Notes: generated by a model from the sequence alone, not told the origin. 26,519 nt of DNA from CAZNAQ01 sp964585585 (GCA_964585585.1 CAZPEL010000011.1:1-26519), one strand, 5' to 3'; shown: positions 15,850 through 22,545, numbered from the stretch's first letter. Numbers and translations are program-made.

Positions 15850-16950
15850 TTACAAACCTAAATCTTCTATCTTCTTCTTCTGCTCCCTGGTCAGGCCGGT
15901 CGGGGTTTTGATCTTTACTTCCACGAAATGGTCGCCGTTGCCCAAACTGTCCAGCTTTTTGACCCCCTTACCTTTGAGCCGGAAAACGGTTCCGGATTGA
16001 GTCCCGGCCGGTATTTTTAAATTAACCTTACCGTGGATGGTGTCCACCTCTATTTTATCACCTAAAGCGGCCTGTTTAAAGCTGATCTCCCTTGAAGACC
16101 GAATATCCGCCCCATCCCGGTTGAATTGGGAGTGAGGAGTAACCCTGATCTTTAAATACAGGTCTCCGGCCGGCTGGCCATCAATACCGGCCTCGCCTTG
16201 GCCGGCCAATTTTAAAGTTTCACCATTATCTATACCGGCCGGAATATTAACTTTAATAGTGGAGGTTTCCTCGTGCACGCCGGTTCCGCCGCACTTAGTA
16301 CATTTTTGGGTATAGGTCTTCCCTTCGCCCTTACAGTCGCTACAGGTCATTTGCACCTGCATATCGCCCAAAATGGTCCTCTGGACCCGGTTCACTTTTC
16401 CGGTTCCGCCGCAAGTTTTGCAGGTCTCTATCTTGCTGCCCGGCTCCGCTTTGTTGCCTTGGCACTTATCACAAACCACTTTCCGGGATAATTTTACCTC
16501 TTTTTCCACTCCAAAAGCGGCCTCTTCAAAACTTATGGTTATCTGGGACTGCAGATCGGCTCCCCGGCGGGATCTTTTTTTACGGCCGCCGCCGAAACCG
16601 AACATATCCCCGAACATGTCACCCAGATCATCCATATCAAACTCTACACCGCCGCCGCCAAAGCCGCCGCCAAAATTACTGAAATCAAAACCGCCGAAAC
16701 CGGCTCCTCCGCCGCCTCCGGCCTGTCCGGCCTGCTGATAAGCGGAATGCCCCATCTGGTCGTACTGCGCCCTCTTCTTCTCGTCACCCAGAACCTGATA
16801 GGCCTCGTTTATCTCCTTGAACTTGGCCTCGTCTCCACCCTCCTTGTCCGGATGGTATTTATGGGCGTGTTTTCGAAAAGCTTTTTTGATATCTTCCTGG
16901 CTGGCGTTTTTATCAACACCGAGAACGCTGTAGTAGTCTTTATTGGACAT
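15850..16950 (-). CDS. dnaJ: Chaperone protein DnaJ
   Basis: DnaJ is the Hsp40 co-chaperone that delivers unfolded clients to DnaK and stimulates its ATPase. The 366-residue protein has all parts of a type I DnaJ. The J domain (1-70) carries His33-Pro34-Asp35. A Gly/Phe-rich segment (about 77-122) follows. Next are four zinc-binding CxxC pairs (Cys160/163, 177/180, 203/206, 217/220), then the client-binding C-terminal domain. The second and third zinc modules show the CxxCxGxG pattern. It lies downstream of dnaK with a DUF3467 gene between them, and is followed by htrA. The ATG at 16950 gives the usual NKDYYSVLGV start. No Shine-Dalgarno is visible. Confidence 0.97.
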   Translation of the reverse strand: MSNKDYYSVLGVDKNASQEDIKKAFRKHAHKYHPDKEGGDEAKFKEINEAYQVLGDEKKRAQYDQMGHSAYQQAGQAGGGGGAGFGGFDFSNFGGGFGGGGVEFDMDDLGDMFGDMFGFGGGRKKRSRRGADLQSQITISFEEAAFGVEKEVKLSRKVVCDKCQGNKAEPGSKIETCKTCGGTGKVNRVQRTILGDMQVQMTCSDCKGEGKTYTQKCTKCGGTGVHEETSTIKVNIPAGIDNGETLKLAGQGEAGIDGQPAGDLYLKIRVTPHSQFNRDGADIRSSREISFKQAALGDKIEVDTIHGKVNLKIPAGTQSGTVFRLKGKGVKKLDSLGNGDHFVEVKIKTPTGLTREQKKKIEDLGL

Positions 16951-16974
16951 AAATTACTTAATTTTATTTCATAA

Positions 16975-17180
16975 AATAAAAAGATACCGGATATTGGATA
17001 TTTGATATTAGACGCAGTGGCACACTTATCCCTTAATATCCAATTTTCTTTCCAATTTCCAATATCTAATTTCCATTATCATAAACCCCTCTTAATCTCC
17101 CCTTAAAAAGGGGAGAAATTATCTTCCCACAACTTCACCAATCTACCAAATATCCAATTTCCAATATCGAATATCCGATT
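16975..17180. repeat. GATATTGG-arm element with CAGTGG core and GGGGAG palindrome
   Basis: Left arm GGATATTGGATATTTGATATT (16989-17009), core GACGCAGTGGCAC (17011-17023), inverted arms (17036-17060) and an AACCCCTCTTAATCTCCCCTT...AAGGGGAGAA palindrome (17083-17118), followed by more inverted arms to 17177. This fills the gap between the DUF3467 gene and dnaJ. Confidence 0.8.
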
Positions 17181-17182
17181 AT

Positions 17183-17503
17183 TTACCCCTTAAACCCGAT
17201 CTCCTGATCCCCGGTCTGTCCTTTAGCTTCTTCTACCTTTCCGTAAGCTTCCTCGTACTTCTTTAAGTTCTCTTCCATAGCCCGGATCATTCGCTTGAAA
17301 TGGCCGGGAGATACGATCACTCGAGCTCCCATGGTCCCGTTCTGGCCGAAAATACTCATAAAATCCAGAACAAACTCTTCCTTGGTGTGGTTGTTGAGCA
17401 TGGCGTTGGCATAAAAGCCCTTGGCCACTTCTTCGCTCATCTTGAGTTGGATCTGTTTTTGGCCTTGATTTTGTTGGTTTTGTTGTTGATTTTGGTCAGA
17501 CAT
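17183..17503 (-). CDS. DUF3467 family protein
   Basis: This 106-residue soluble protein matches the DUF3467 family by its central blocks: QIQLKMSEEVAKGFYANAML, HTKEEFVLDFMSIFG and ARVIVSPGHFKRMIRAMEEN. The N-terminus is a Gln/Asn-rich tail (QNQQQNQQNQGQ). A C-terminal helix with many Glu and Lys residues is probably coiled. Its function is not known to me. It sits between dnaK and dnaJ, separated from both by repeat elements, so co-regulation with the chaperones is possible but not shown. No enzymatic motif or membrane segment is present. The start at 17503 is an ATG. Confidence 0.88.
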   Translation of the reverse strand: MSDQNQQQNQQNQGQKQIQLKMSEEVAKGFYANAMLNNHTKEEFVLDFMSIFGQNGTMGARVIVSPGHFKRMIRAMEENLKKYEEAYGKVEEAKGQTGDQEIGFKG

Positions 17504-17773
17504 AAGATATGATTAAACAAATAATAAGAAAAGAAAAATAAATAAATGCAAAATGCAAATCTCAAAACTCAAAATGACAAAGAAAAATTCAAAACTAAAA
17601 CTTTATTCCCTAAAAAAGAAAAGTATAAGCGGACATAAAAGTACTTAATTCTTAATACTTAATTCTCTTTTTATATTTTGATTTGTAATTTTGAGTTTTG
17701 CATTTTGAGTTTTGAATTACTATGTGATTCTATCAATTAAAATTTAGCCTTATCTTCAATAAATCCTCAACCA
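17504..17773. repeat. TTTTGAAT/CAAAATTC-arm repeat region
   Basis: No gene is visible between dnaK and the DUF3467 gene. Left arms (CAAATCTCAAAACTCAAAATG, from about 17545) and inverted right arms (ATTTTGAGTTTTGCATTTTGAG, to about 17717) surround an AT-rich middle with TACTTAATTCTTAATACTTAATTC (about 17641-17664). Confidence 0.7.
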
Positions 17774-17807
17774 ACCACCCCTCCACCCTAAACGATAGAG
17801 GGGTGGT
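17774..17807 (-). other. Hairpin 3' of dnaK (possible terminator without U-run)
   Basis: ACCACCCCTC and GAGGGGTGGT form a perfect 10-bp stem with a 14-base loop, starting 10 bp after the dnaK stop. No U-run follows on the minus strand, so it may protect the 3' end of the mRNA or cause a pause rather than terminate. Confidence 0.55.
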
Positions 17808-17817
17808 CTATAAGAAC

Positions 17818-19839
17818 TTATTGTTTGTTCTGGTCTTGCTCGGAATCGTCGCCCTGATCCTTTTTATTCTGCTCATCCTGGTTGCCAGAATCATCCTGCC
17901 CTGAGCCTCCCTGTTCTGAGCCTGTCGAAGAAGTCGAAGGATCCTCGTATTCTCCTTCCACCGGACCCTCTTGCCCTGAGCCAGTCGAAGGGTCTTGACC
18001 CTGGTCGCCGGCGGCTTGTTGGTCACCGCCTCCCTGTTGCTGATACATCTCGGTTCCGATCTTTTGGGCGACCTGGTTCAGGTCATCCATTTTTTGCTTA
18101 ACATCATCCTGGTTGAATTCCTGAGCGTCCTTGGCCTGCTTCAGAGCGTCCAATTTCTCCTGTAAGCTCTTTTTGTCTTCCTCTTTCATCTTGTCCCCGG
18201 ATTCCTGGATCAATTTTTCGGTCTGGATAACAGTGGCCTCGGCCTGATTTCGAACTTCGGCTTCTTCTTTCTTTTTCTTGTCCTCTTCGGAATGCTTTTC
18301 CGCTTCCTTTCTCATATTCTCGATCTCTTCCTCGCTTAAGCTGGAAGATCCGCTGATAGTGATCTTTTGCTCCTTGCCGGTGCCCTTGTCCTTGGCACTG
18401 ACATTCAAGATGCCGTTGGCGTCAAGATCAAAGGTAACCTCGACCTGGGGAGTTCCTCGCGGAGCAGGTGGAATACCGTCCAGAATGAATTTGCCCAAAC
18501 TCTTGTTGTCCTGGGCCATGGGCCTTTCTCCTTGGACCACATGGATCTCCACGCTAGTCTGGTTGTCGGCCGCGGTGGAAAATATCTGGGATTTGGAAGT
18601 GGGGATGCTGGTGTTCTTCTCGATCAAGGGTGTGGCCACTCCGCCCAGGGTCTCGATGCCCAGGGTCAAGGGAGTAACATCCAAAAGCAGAACATCCTTG
18701 ACATCTCCCTGCATAACTCCGGCTTGAACCGCGGCTCCCATGGCCACCACTTCATCCGGATTAACTCCCATATGCGGATCCTTATTAAAGAATTCCTTAA
18801 CCTTGGATTGGACCAAGGGCATTCTGGTTTGGCCTCCGACCATAATGATCTCCTCAATGTCCTTTACTTCATAACCGGCATCCTTTAGGGCCTCTTTGCA
18901 GGGCTCCAGAGTTTTTTCCACCAGATCACCGACCAATTCCTCCAGTTTGGACCGGTTCAATTTCAAATTCAAGTGCTTGGGGCCTTCCTGGTCGCTGGTA
19001 ATAAAGGGCTGGTTGACCTCGGTTTCCTGCTGGGAGGAAAGCTCCACCTTGGCCTTTTCCGCGGCCTCTTTGATCCGCTGCAGGGCCAAAGTGTCCTTGG
19101 AAAGGTCGATACCCTGGTCCTTTTTGAACTCTTCCAGGATCCAGTCAATAACTTTTTGGTCAAAATCTTCTCCTCCCAATCTGGTGTCCCCGTTGGTGGA
19201 TTTTACCTCTACGGTATCCTCGGAGACATCCAAGATGGAAATGTCAAAAGTTCCGCCACCCAGGTCGTAAACCGCGATCTGCTGGCCTTTCTTTTTGTCA
19301 AAACCGTAGGCCAAAGCGGCGGCGGTGGGCTCGTTGATGATCCTTTTTACCTCCAAACCGGCGATCTTACCGGCGTCCTTGGTGGCTTGTCTTTGCGAAT
19401 CATTAAAGTAGGCCGGCACGGTGATCACGGCTTCGGTGATCTTTTCTCCGGTCTTTTCCTCGGCGTCGTTCTTCAATTTGGTCAGGATCATAGCGGAAAG
19501 CTCTTCCGGGGAATAATCCTTGTCTCCCATCTTCACTTTAACTCCTTCTCCGGATTGCTTGATCTCATAAGGGGCATTCTTAACATCCCTTTGCACTTCA
19601 TCTTCATTGAACTTCCGCCCCACTAATCTCTTCACCGCGAATACGGTATTTTCCGGATTGGTGACCGCTTGCCTTTTGGCGGCCTGGCCTACCAAGCGTT
19701 CGCCATTTTTGGAAATAGCCACAATAGAGGGGGTGGTTCTGTTACCCTCGGCGTTTTCCAAGATCTTGGGTTGTCCTCCTTCGATAACAGCCATGGCACT
19801 GTTGGTTGTACCCAAGTCAATTCCTAATACTTTTCCCAT
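17818..19839 (-). CDS. dnaK: Chaperone protein DnaK (Hsp70)
   Basis: DnaK binds exposed hydrophobic segments of clients and refolds them with DnaJ and GrpE in an ATP-driven cycle. The 673-residue protein has the ATPase domain (1 to about 385) with GIDLGTTNSAMAV at the N-terminus, VYDLGGGTFDISIL, and the linker DVLLLDVTPLTLGIETLGG. The substrate-binding domain (about 390-600) follows, then a long disordered tail rich in Gln, Asp, Gly and Ser (about 600-673). The tail contains DPSTGSGQE and a related DPSTSSTGSEQ stretch, which are translations of a dispersed repeat (see findings). It lies after hsp20 and before the DUF3467 gene. The ATG at 19839 begins MGKVLGIDLG. Confidence 0.98.
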   Translation of the reverse strand: MGKVLGIDLGTTNSAMAVIEGGQPKILENAEGNRTTPSIVAISKNGERLVGQAAKRQAVTNPENTVFAVKRLVGRKFNEDEVQRDVKNAPYEIKQSGEGVKVKMGDKDYSPEELSAMILTKLKNDAEEKTGEKITEAVITVPAYFNDSQRQATKDAGKIAGLEVKRIINEPTAAALAYGFDKKKGQQIAVYDLGGGTFDISILDVSEDTVEVKSTNGDTRLGGEDFDQKVIDWILEEFKKDQGIDLSKDTLALQRIKEAAEKAKVELSSQQETEVNQPFITSDQEGPKHLNLKLNRSKLEELVGDLVEKTLEPCKEALKDAGYEVKDIEEIIMVGGQTRMPLVQSKVKEFFNKDPHMGVNPDEVVAMGAAVQAGVMQGDVKDVLLLDVTPLTLGIETLGGVATPLIEKNTSIPTSKSQIFSTAADNQTSVEIHVVQGERPMAQDNKSLGKFILDGIPPAPRGTPQVEVTFDLDANGILNVSAKDKGTGKEQKITISGSSSLSEEEIENMRKEAEKHSEEDKKKKEEAEVRNQAEATVIQTEKLIQESGDKMKEEDKKSLQEKLDALKQAKDAQEFNQDDVKQKMDDLNQVAQKIGTEMYQQQGGGDQQAAGDQGQDPSTGSGQEGPVEGEYEDPSTSSTGSEQGGSGQDDSGNQDEQNKKDQGDDSEQDQNKQ
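17896..17993. repeat. CCCTGAGCC-TGTCGAAGGG-type repeats inside the dnaK tail
   Basis: Within the coding region, CCCTGAGCCAGTCGAAGGG (17974-17992) and a rearranged copy CTGAGCCTGTCGAAG plus AAGTCGAAGG (17916-17940), with a partial CCCTGAGCC at 17899-17907, are tandem-like copies of a palindrome-type element. They read in frame without stops. Confidence 0.75.
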
Positions 19840-19842
19840 AAA

Positions 19843-19892
19843 TGTTATTTATAACACACCATTCTTACGGCTGAATTACAAAGGTAAGAATG
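19843..19892 (-). promoter_or_regulatory. Inverted repeat in the dnaK leader
   Basis: CATTCTTAC and GTAAGAATG (19860-19868 and 19884-19892) form a perfect 9-bp inverted repeat with a 15-bp spacer, 20 bp upstream of the dnaK start. Next to it is a TGTTATAAATAACA palindrome (19843-19856). The sequence differs from CIRCE. It could be an operator or an mRNA hairpin. Confidence 0.4.
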
Positions 19893-19922
19893 ATATGTTA
19901 ATTTATTATTTTATATATTCTT

Positions 19923-20001
19923 GATATTGGATATTAGATATTGGATATTAGACATAGTGGTATGCTAATTCTCCAATATCCAATTACCAATATCCAATAT
20001 C
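19923..20001 (+). repeat. 79-bp inverted repeat, copy 1 (dnaK side of hsp20)
   Basis: GATATTGG arms flank a GACATAGTGGTATGC core. Its reverse complement matches 20609-20687 at 77 of 79 positions by direct comparison. Together the two copies bracket hsp20. Confidence 0.92.
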
Positions 20002-20014
20002 TGTCTCTAAAGTT

Positions 20015-20057
20015 GGTCTCCCCCGCCTTTCCCAATGGGGTAAAAACGAGGGAGACC
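20015..20057 (-). other. Hairpin 3' of hsp20
   Basis: GGTCTCCC and GGGAGACC form an 8-bp stem enclosing a 27-base loop that has its own CCCC/GGGG potential, 11 bp after the hsp20 stop. There is no U-run on the minus strand, so a terminator role is uncertain. Confidence 0.5.
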
Positions 20058-20067
20058 GCATATTCTA

Positions 20068-20520
20068 TTATTCTTTCTTCCCTTTCTTCTCGATCTTAAT
20101 CGGTGTGGATTTGGCCTGGCTGGCCTTGGGGATGGTTACTTTTAAAACTCCTTCTTCCACAACGGCTTTGGCTTTGTCGTCCTCTACCGGTGTGGGCATA
20201 GGAATGTTTCGGTAAAAGCTGCCTCTCTTGATCTCTTTGCGGTAATAATTCTTGTCCTCAACCTCGTTCTTCTTTTCGCTCTCGCCCTTGATGGTCAAAA
20301 CATCATTCTCAATGGCCAGGTCCACATTCTCCGGGTCCATACCGGCCAATTGGGCTTCCACGATCACATTGTCCTTGTCCTCATACATATCAATAGCCGG
20401 CATATAGGATTCCCGGTCGCCCCTTAAAGCGGGCATAAGCTCGGAAAAAGTTCTCTCCATATCCTCGAAGGGTTCCAAAAAAGGATTCCATCTGGCTAAT
20501 TTGTTGGTCATATTTTTCAA
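20068..20520 (-). CDS. hsp20: Hsp20/alpha-crystallin small heat-shock protein
   Basis: Small heat-shock proteins hold unfolding proteins in a refoldable state without ATP, handing them to DnaK. The product (150 residues) has a WNPFLEPFEDMERTF N-terminus, an alpha-crystallin domain (about 36-140; AQLAGMDPENVDLAIENDVLTIKGE and the VEEGVLKVTIPK strand) and a short tail with STPIKIEKK, which contains an IxI-like motif. Start choice is open. TTG at 20520 has GGAG 5 bases upstream, the best Shine-Dalgarno placement in the window. The ATG at 20511 (147 residues) would leave a 14-base gap. I favour TTG weakly. The Shine-Dalgarno is folded into a leader stem, and the gene is bracketed by 79-bp inverted repeats, unlike its neighbours. 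Confidence 0.95.
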   Translation of the reverse strand: MKNMTNKLARWNPFLEPFEDMERTFSELMPALRGDRESYMPAIDMYEDKDNVIVEAQLAGMDPENVDLAIENDVLTIKGESEKKNEVEDKNYYRKEIKRGSFYRNIPMPTPVEDDKAKAVVEEGVLKVTIPKASQAKSTPIKIEKKGKKE

Positions 20521-20524
20521 TATC

Positions 20525-20571
20525 TCTCCGATAACATCACCCCGCTTTAAGGATGAAGAGTTATCGGGAGA
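20525..20571 (-). promoter_or_regulatory. Candidate RNA thermometer in the hsp20 leader
   Basis: On the mRNA strand TCTCCCGATAAC pairs with GTTATCGGAGA: 11 bp with one bulged C, 24-base loop. The 3' arm holds the GGAGA Shine-Dalgarno just upstream of the TTG/ATG starts. Small-heat-shock genes are often controlled by such stems that melt on warming. Confidence 0.5.
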
Positions 20572-20608
20572 AGGATTATTTATAATATAATTATGATACT
20601 TGATATTA

Positions 20609-20687
20609 GATATTTGATATTGGTAATTGGATATTGGAGAATTAGCATACCACTATGCCTAATATCCAATATCTAATATCCAATATC
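20609..20687 (-). repeat. 79-bp inverted repeat, copy 2 (grpE side of hsp20)
   Basis: This is the inverted partner of 19923-20001, with only two mismatches. It ends 12 bp before the grpE stop codon. Further GATATT words continue to about 20597 on the other side. Confidence 0.92.
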
Positions 20688-20698
20688 TAAATCTAAAC

Positions 20699-21277
20699 CT
20701 AATTACCAATTTCCTCTCCTTCCCGGGATTCGCTTTCCTGGTCCAATCCTGTTCCTTGTTTCACTACCACCTTCGCCGGAATTATGGTCTTGCCGTTCAG
20801 GGTATAGCCGGGCTTGATCTCTTTTTGGACCACATCCCCTTCGCCTTCCACGGCTTCCATATATTCGGGATTGAATTTTTCGCCCTCGGCCTTTATTTCC
20901 TTAACTCCGTTTTCTTCCAGGACTTCCCGGAATTGCTTAACCACATAAACCACACCTTGAACCCATTGGTCGTCCTTATTCTCTTCGGATACATGCTCCA
21001 GGGAAAGTTTTAAATGATCGAATACCGGCAACAATTCTTGGAGTAAATTCTCATTGGCGTATTTGGTCAAACCTTCCTTCTCCTGAACTTGTCTTTTTAA
21101 AAGATTGTGGTAGTCGGCCAAGGCCCTTTGGTACTGCTTTTCCAGCTCTTGTTTTTCCTGCTCTAATTTTTTTATTTTCTTATCCCGGTTTTTGTCCTTT
21201 TTTTTGCTTTCCTGCTCCGATCTCTTGGACTCCGGGTTCTTTTTATGTTCCTTCTTATCTTCTTGGTGTTGTGGCAT
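20699..21277 (-). CDS. grpE: GrpE nucleotide-exchange factor
   Basis: GrpE releases ADP from DnaK and so resets the chaperone cycle. The 192-residue protein has a very charged Lys/Glu-rich N-terminal region and a long coiled coil (about 25-70). The conserved GrpE core follows (ADYHNLLKRQ, LLPVFDHLKLSLEH, FREVLEENGVKEI, FNPEYMEAVE). The beta-domain end is GYTLNGKTIIPAKVVV. It is 18 bp after hrcA, so the two are clearly co-transcribed from the CIRCE promoter. The stretch before the core, with many KK and EQ pairs, is longer than usual. The ATG at 21277 is the only sensible start. No Shine-Dalgarno is visible. Confidence 0.95.
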   Translation of the reverse strand: MPQHQEDKKEHKKNPESKRSEQESKKKDKNRDKKIKKLEQEKQELEKQYQRALADYHNLLKRQVQEKEGLTKYANENLLQELLPVFDHLKLSLEHVSEENKDDQWVQGVVYVVKQFREVLEENGVKEIKAEGEKFNPEYMEAVEGEGDVVQKEIKPGYTLNGKTIIPAKVVVKQGTGLDQESESREGEEIGN

Positions 21278-21295
21278 AAACTATTTCTTTAATTA

Positions 21296-22009
21296 TTATT
21301 TACCTTCCAGATATCTTAGGATCTGGCCCACCAGGGCGATGTTCTTTTTATAGTCCATTCGCAAGGGGCCCAAGATACCGACCACTCCCAAATTCCGGTT
21401 TCGAGACCGATACTTGGTCATAACACTGCTGCAAAATCGACCGAAAGGATTCTCGGAACCGACAAAAACGCTGATCTCTCTCTTGGGAATATTCTCGAAA
21501 ATATCTCCGATAATATCATCCATCTGATCGATCACCGAAGAAACATCATAAATAAGTCCTTCCCGAGCGAATTCCGGCTGCTGCAACAAATTGGAAATAC
21601 CGGTGTAGTAGAGATTGTTCTTGTTAAAGGCCCAAAAAACGGCATTGTCCGAATAGGAAGCCATTAGTTTGGCCGCTTTTTTAAAGTTATCCTGGCTATT
21701 CCCCGCCAAAAAGGCCTGCAGATCCTCCAACTCCTGCCGGGTCAAGTTGCGCCATTCCTTTTTGTCCTCGGCCGAAAACAAGCTATCCAAATATTCTTTG
21801 TAGGCCTTTTCGGTCGGGATCCGGCCGGCGGAAGTGTGGGGCTGAAGTATATAGCCCTCTTCTTCCAATTCCCCCATTATATTACGGACAGTGGCCGGAG
21901 AAACTTGCAGATTGTATTTTTTAACCAAGCCCTGGGAACTCACCGGTGTCTTGGACTTTATGTGTTCCTTGACTATGTTAAATAATATTCTTTGTTTTCT
22001 ATCTTCCAT
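21296..22009 (-). CDS. hrcA: Heat-inducible transcription repressor HrcA, short form
   Basis: HrcA represses chaperone operons by binding CIRCE and is released under stress. The N-terminal winged-helix domain is clear (LVKKYNLQVSPATVRNIMGELEEEGYILQPHTSAGRIPTEKAYKEY region, about 27-72). The end (GVVGILGPLRMDYKKNIALVGQILRYL) matches the C-terminal end of the family. At 237 residues it is about 100 shorter than the usual 340, with the loss in the middle (between the DNA-binding and C-terminal regions), not at an end. A perfect CIRCE lies just upstream, so it very probably represses its own operon (hrcA, grpE and perhaps later genes). The ATG at 22009 has no Shine-Dalgarno. Confidence 0.93.
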   Translation of the reverse strand: MEDRKQRILFNIVKEHIKSKTPVSSQGLVKKYNLQVSPATVRNIMGELEEEGYILQPHTSAGRIPTEKAYKEYLDSLFSAEDKKEWRNLTRQELEDLQAFLAGNSQDNFKKAAKLMASYSDNAVFWAFNKNNLYYTGISNLLQQPEFAREGLIYDVSSVIDQMDDIIGDIFENIPKREISVFVGSENPFGRFCSSVMTKYRSRNRNLGVVGILGPLRMDYKKNIALVGQILRYLEGK

Positions 22010-22041
22010 AAAACCGATATTAATTATCCGAGTCTACTCCA

Positions 22042-22070
22042 ATAATAACTTTTTAGCACTCCCTTGTCAA
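22042..22070 (-). promoter_or_regulatory. Sigma-A promoter of the hrcA-grpE operon
   Basis: TTGACA (22070-22065) and TATTAT (22047-22042) on the minus strand are spaced by exactly 17 bp, with 5 of 6 consensus bases in the -10. The -35 lies inside the CIRCE spacer, so HrcA binding would block RNA polymerase. Confidence 0.85.
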
Positions 22071-22079
22071 GAGTGCTAA
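22053..22079. promoter_or_regulatory. CIRCE operator (HrcA binding site)
   Basis: Perfect TTAGCACTC-N9-GAGTGCTAA, the canonical CIRCE, lies 44 bp upstream of hrcA and overlaps its promoter. I found no second copy before hsp20, dnaK or dnaJ. Confidence 0.97.
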
Positions 22080-22084
22080 AAACC

Positions 22085-22108
22085 AAAAAACCCCTTCTCG
22101 GGAAGGGG
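22085..22108 (-). terminator. Rho-independent terminator of the ferredoxin gene
   Basis: CCCCTTC/GAAGGGG stem with a 4-base loop followed by a run of six U on the minus strand. It separates the ferredoxin gene from the CIRCE promoter. Confidence 0.9.
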
Positions 22109-22144
22109 TCCTGGAAACGCGGATTATAGCGAAAACCAAGGGCT

Positions 22145-22327
22145 TTAATTGTCCTCGACGATAATGGCGTCCACCGGGCAACCGGAAGCGGCGTTCTTGG
22201 CGCAGTCCAAATTCTCTTCGCTTATAACTTCGGCCTTGCCGTCCTCATTGATCTTGAAAACATCCGGACACAGGCCGGCGCAGGTGCCGCACCCGATGCA
22301 GGCATCTTGATCCACTTTAATAGACAT
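22145..22327 (-). CDS. Small [4Fe-4S] ferredoxin
   Basis: This 60-residue electron carrier has the cluster motif CIGCGTC (Cys11, Cys14, Cys17 by count) with a fourth ligand in the later GCPVDAI. Two extra Cys residues (in AGLCP and DCAK) could form the disulfide seen in some single-cluster ferredoxins, or serve a second cluster. The acidic composition fits a ferredoxin. No partner oxidoreductase is in the window. It has its own terminator at 22085-22108; the upstream gap (22328-22430) is AT-rich, but no promoter is clear. The NifU-like protein at the other end of the window could help load its cluster, which is only a guess. Confidence 0.93.
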   Translation of the reverse strand: MSIKVDQDACIGCGTCAGLCPDVFKINEDGKAEVISEENLDCAKNAASGCPVDAIIVEDN

Positions 22328-22429
22328 AAAATATTTACTTTAATTCTAATTTGATCATCGACTATTAATTTTTATTTTAATATCCCAAATTTAATAAATT
22401 TTAAAGTCAATTAAAATGACAAATAGTCG

Positions 22430-22543
22430 GATATTGGATATTAGATACTGGATATTGTAATTTAATTCCGAAGAATTGGTGTACCACTGTACCCAATTTC
22501 AAATATCCAGTATCTAATATCAAATATCAAATTGTCAATATCA
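22430..22543. repeat. GATATTGG-arm element with inverted CAGTGG core
   Basis: GGATATTGGATATTAGATACTGGATATT (22431-22456) and inverted arms (AAATATCCAGTATCTAATATC, 22501-22521 onward) enclose GTACCACTGTACC (22481-22493), the core in reverse orientation. It lies between the permease and ferredoxin genes. Confidence 0.8.
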
Positions 22544-22545
22544 AC

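Noticed and set aside
20525..20571. CIRCE or second HrcA site before hsp20
   Set aside because: The arms (CCGATAAC/GTTATCGG) and the 24-base spacer do not match TTAGCACTC-N9-GAGTGCTAA.
22328..22430. Promoter for the ferredoxin (TTGACT near 22400)
   Set aside because: No -10 with acceptable spacing could be found; the region is too AT-rich to trust.
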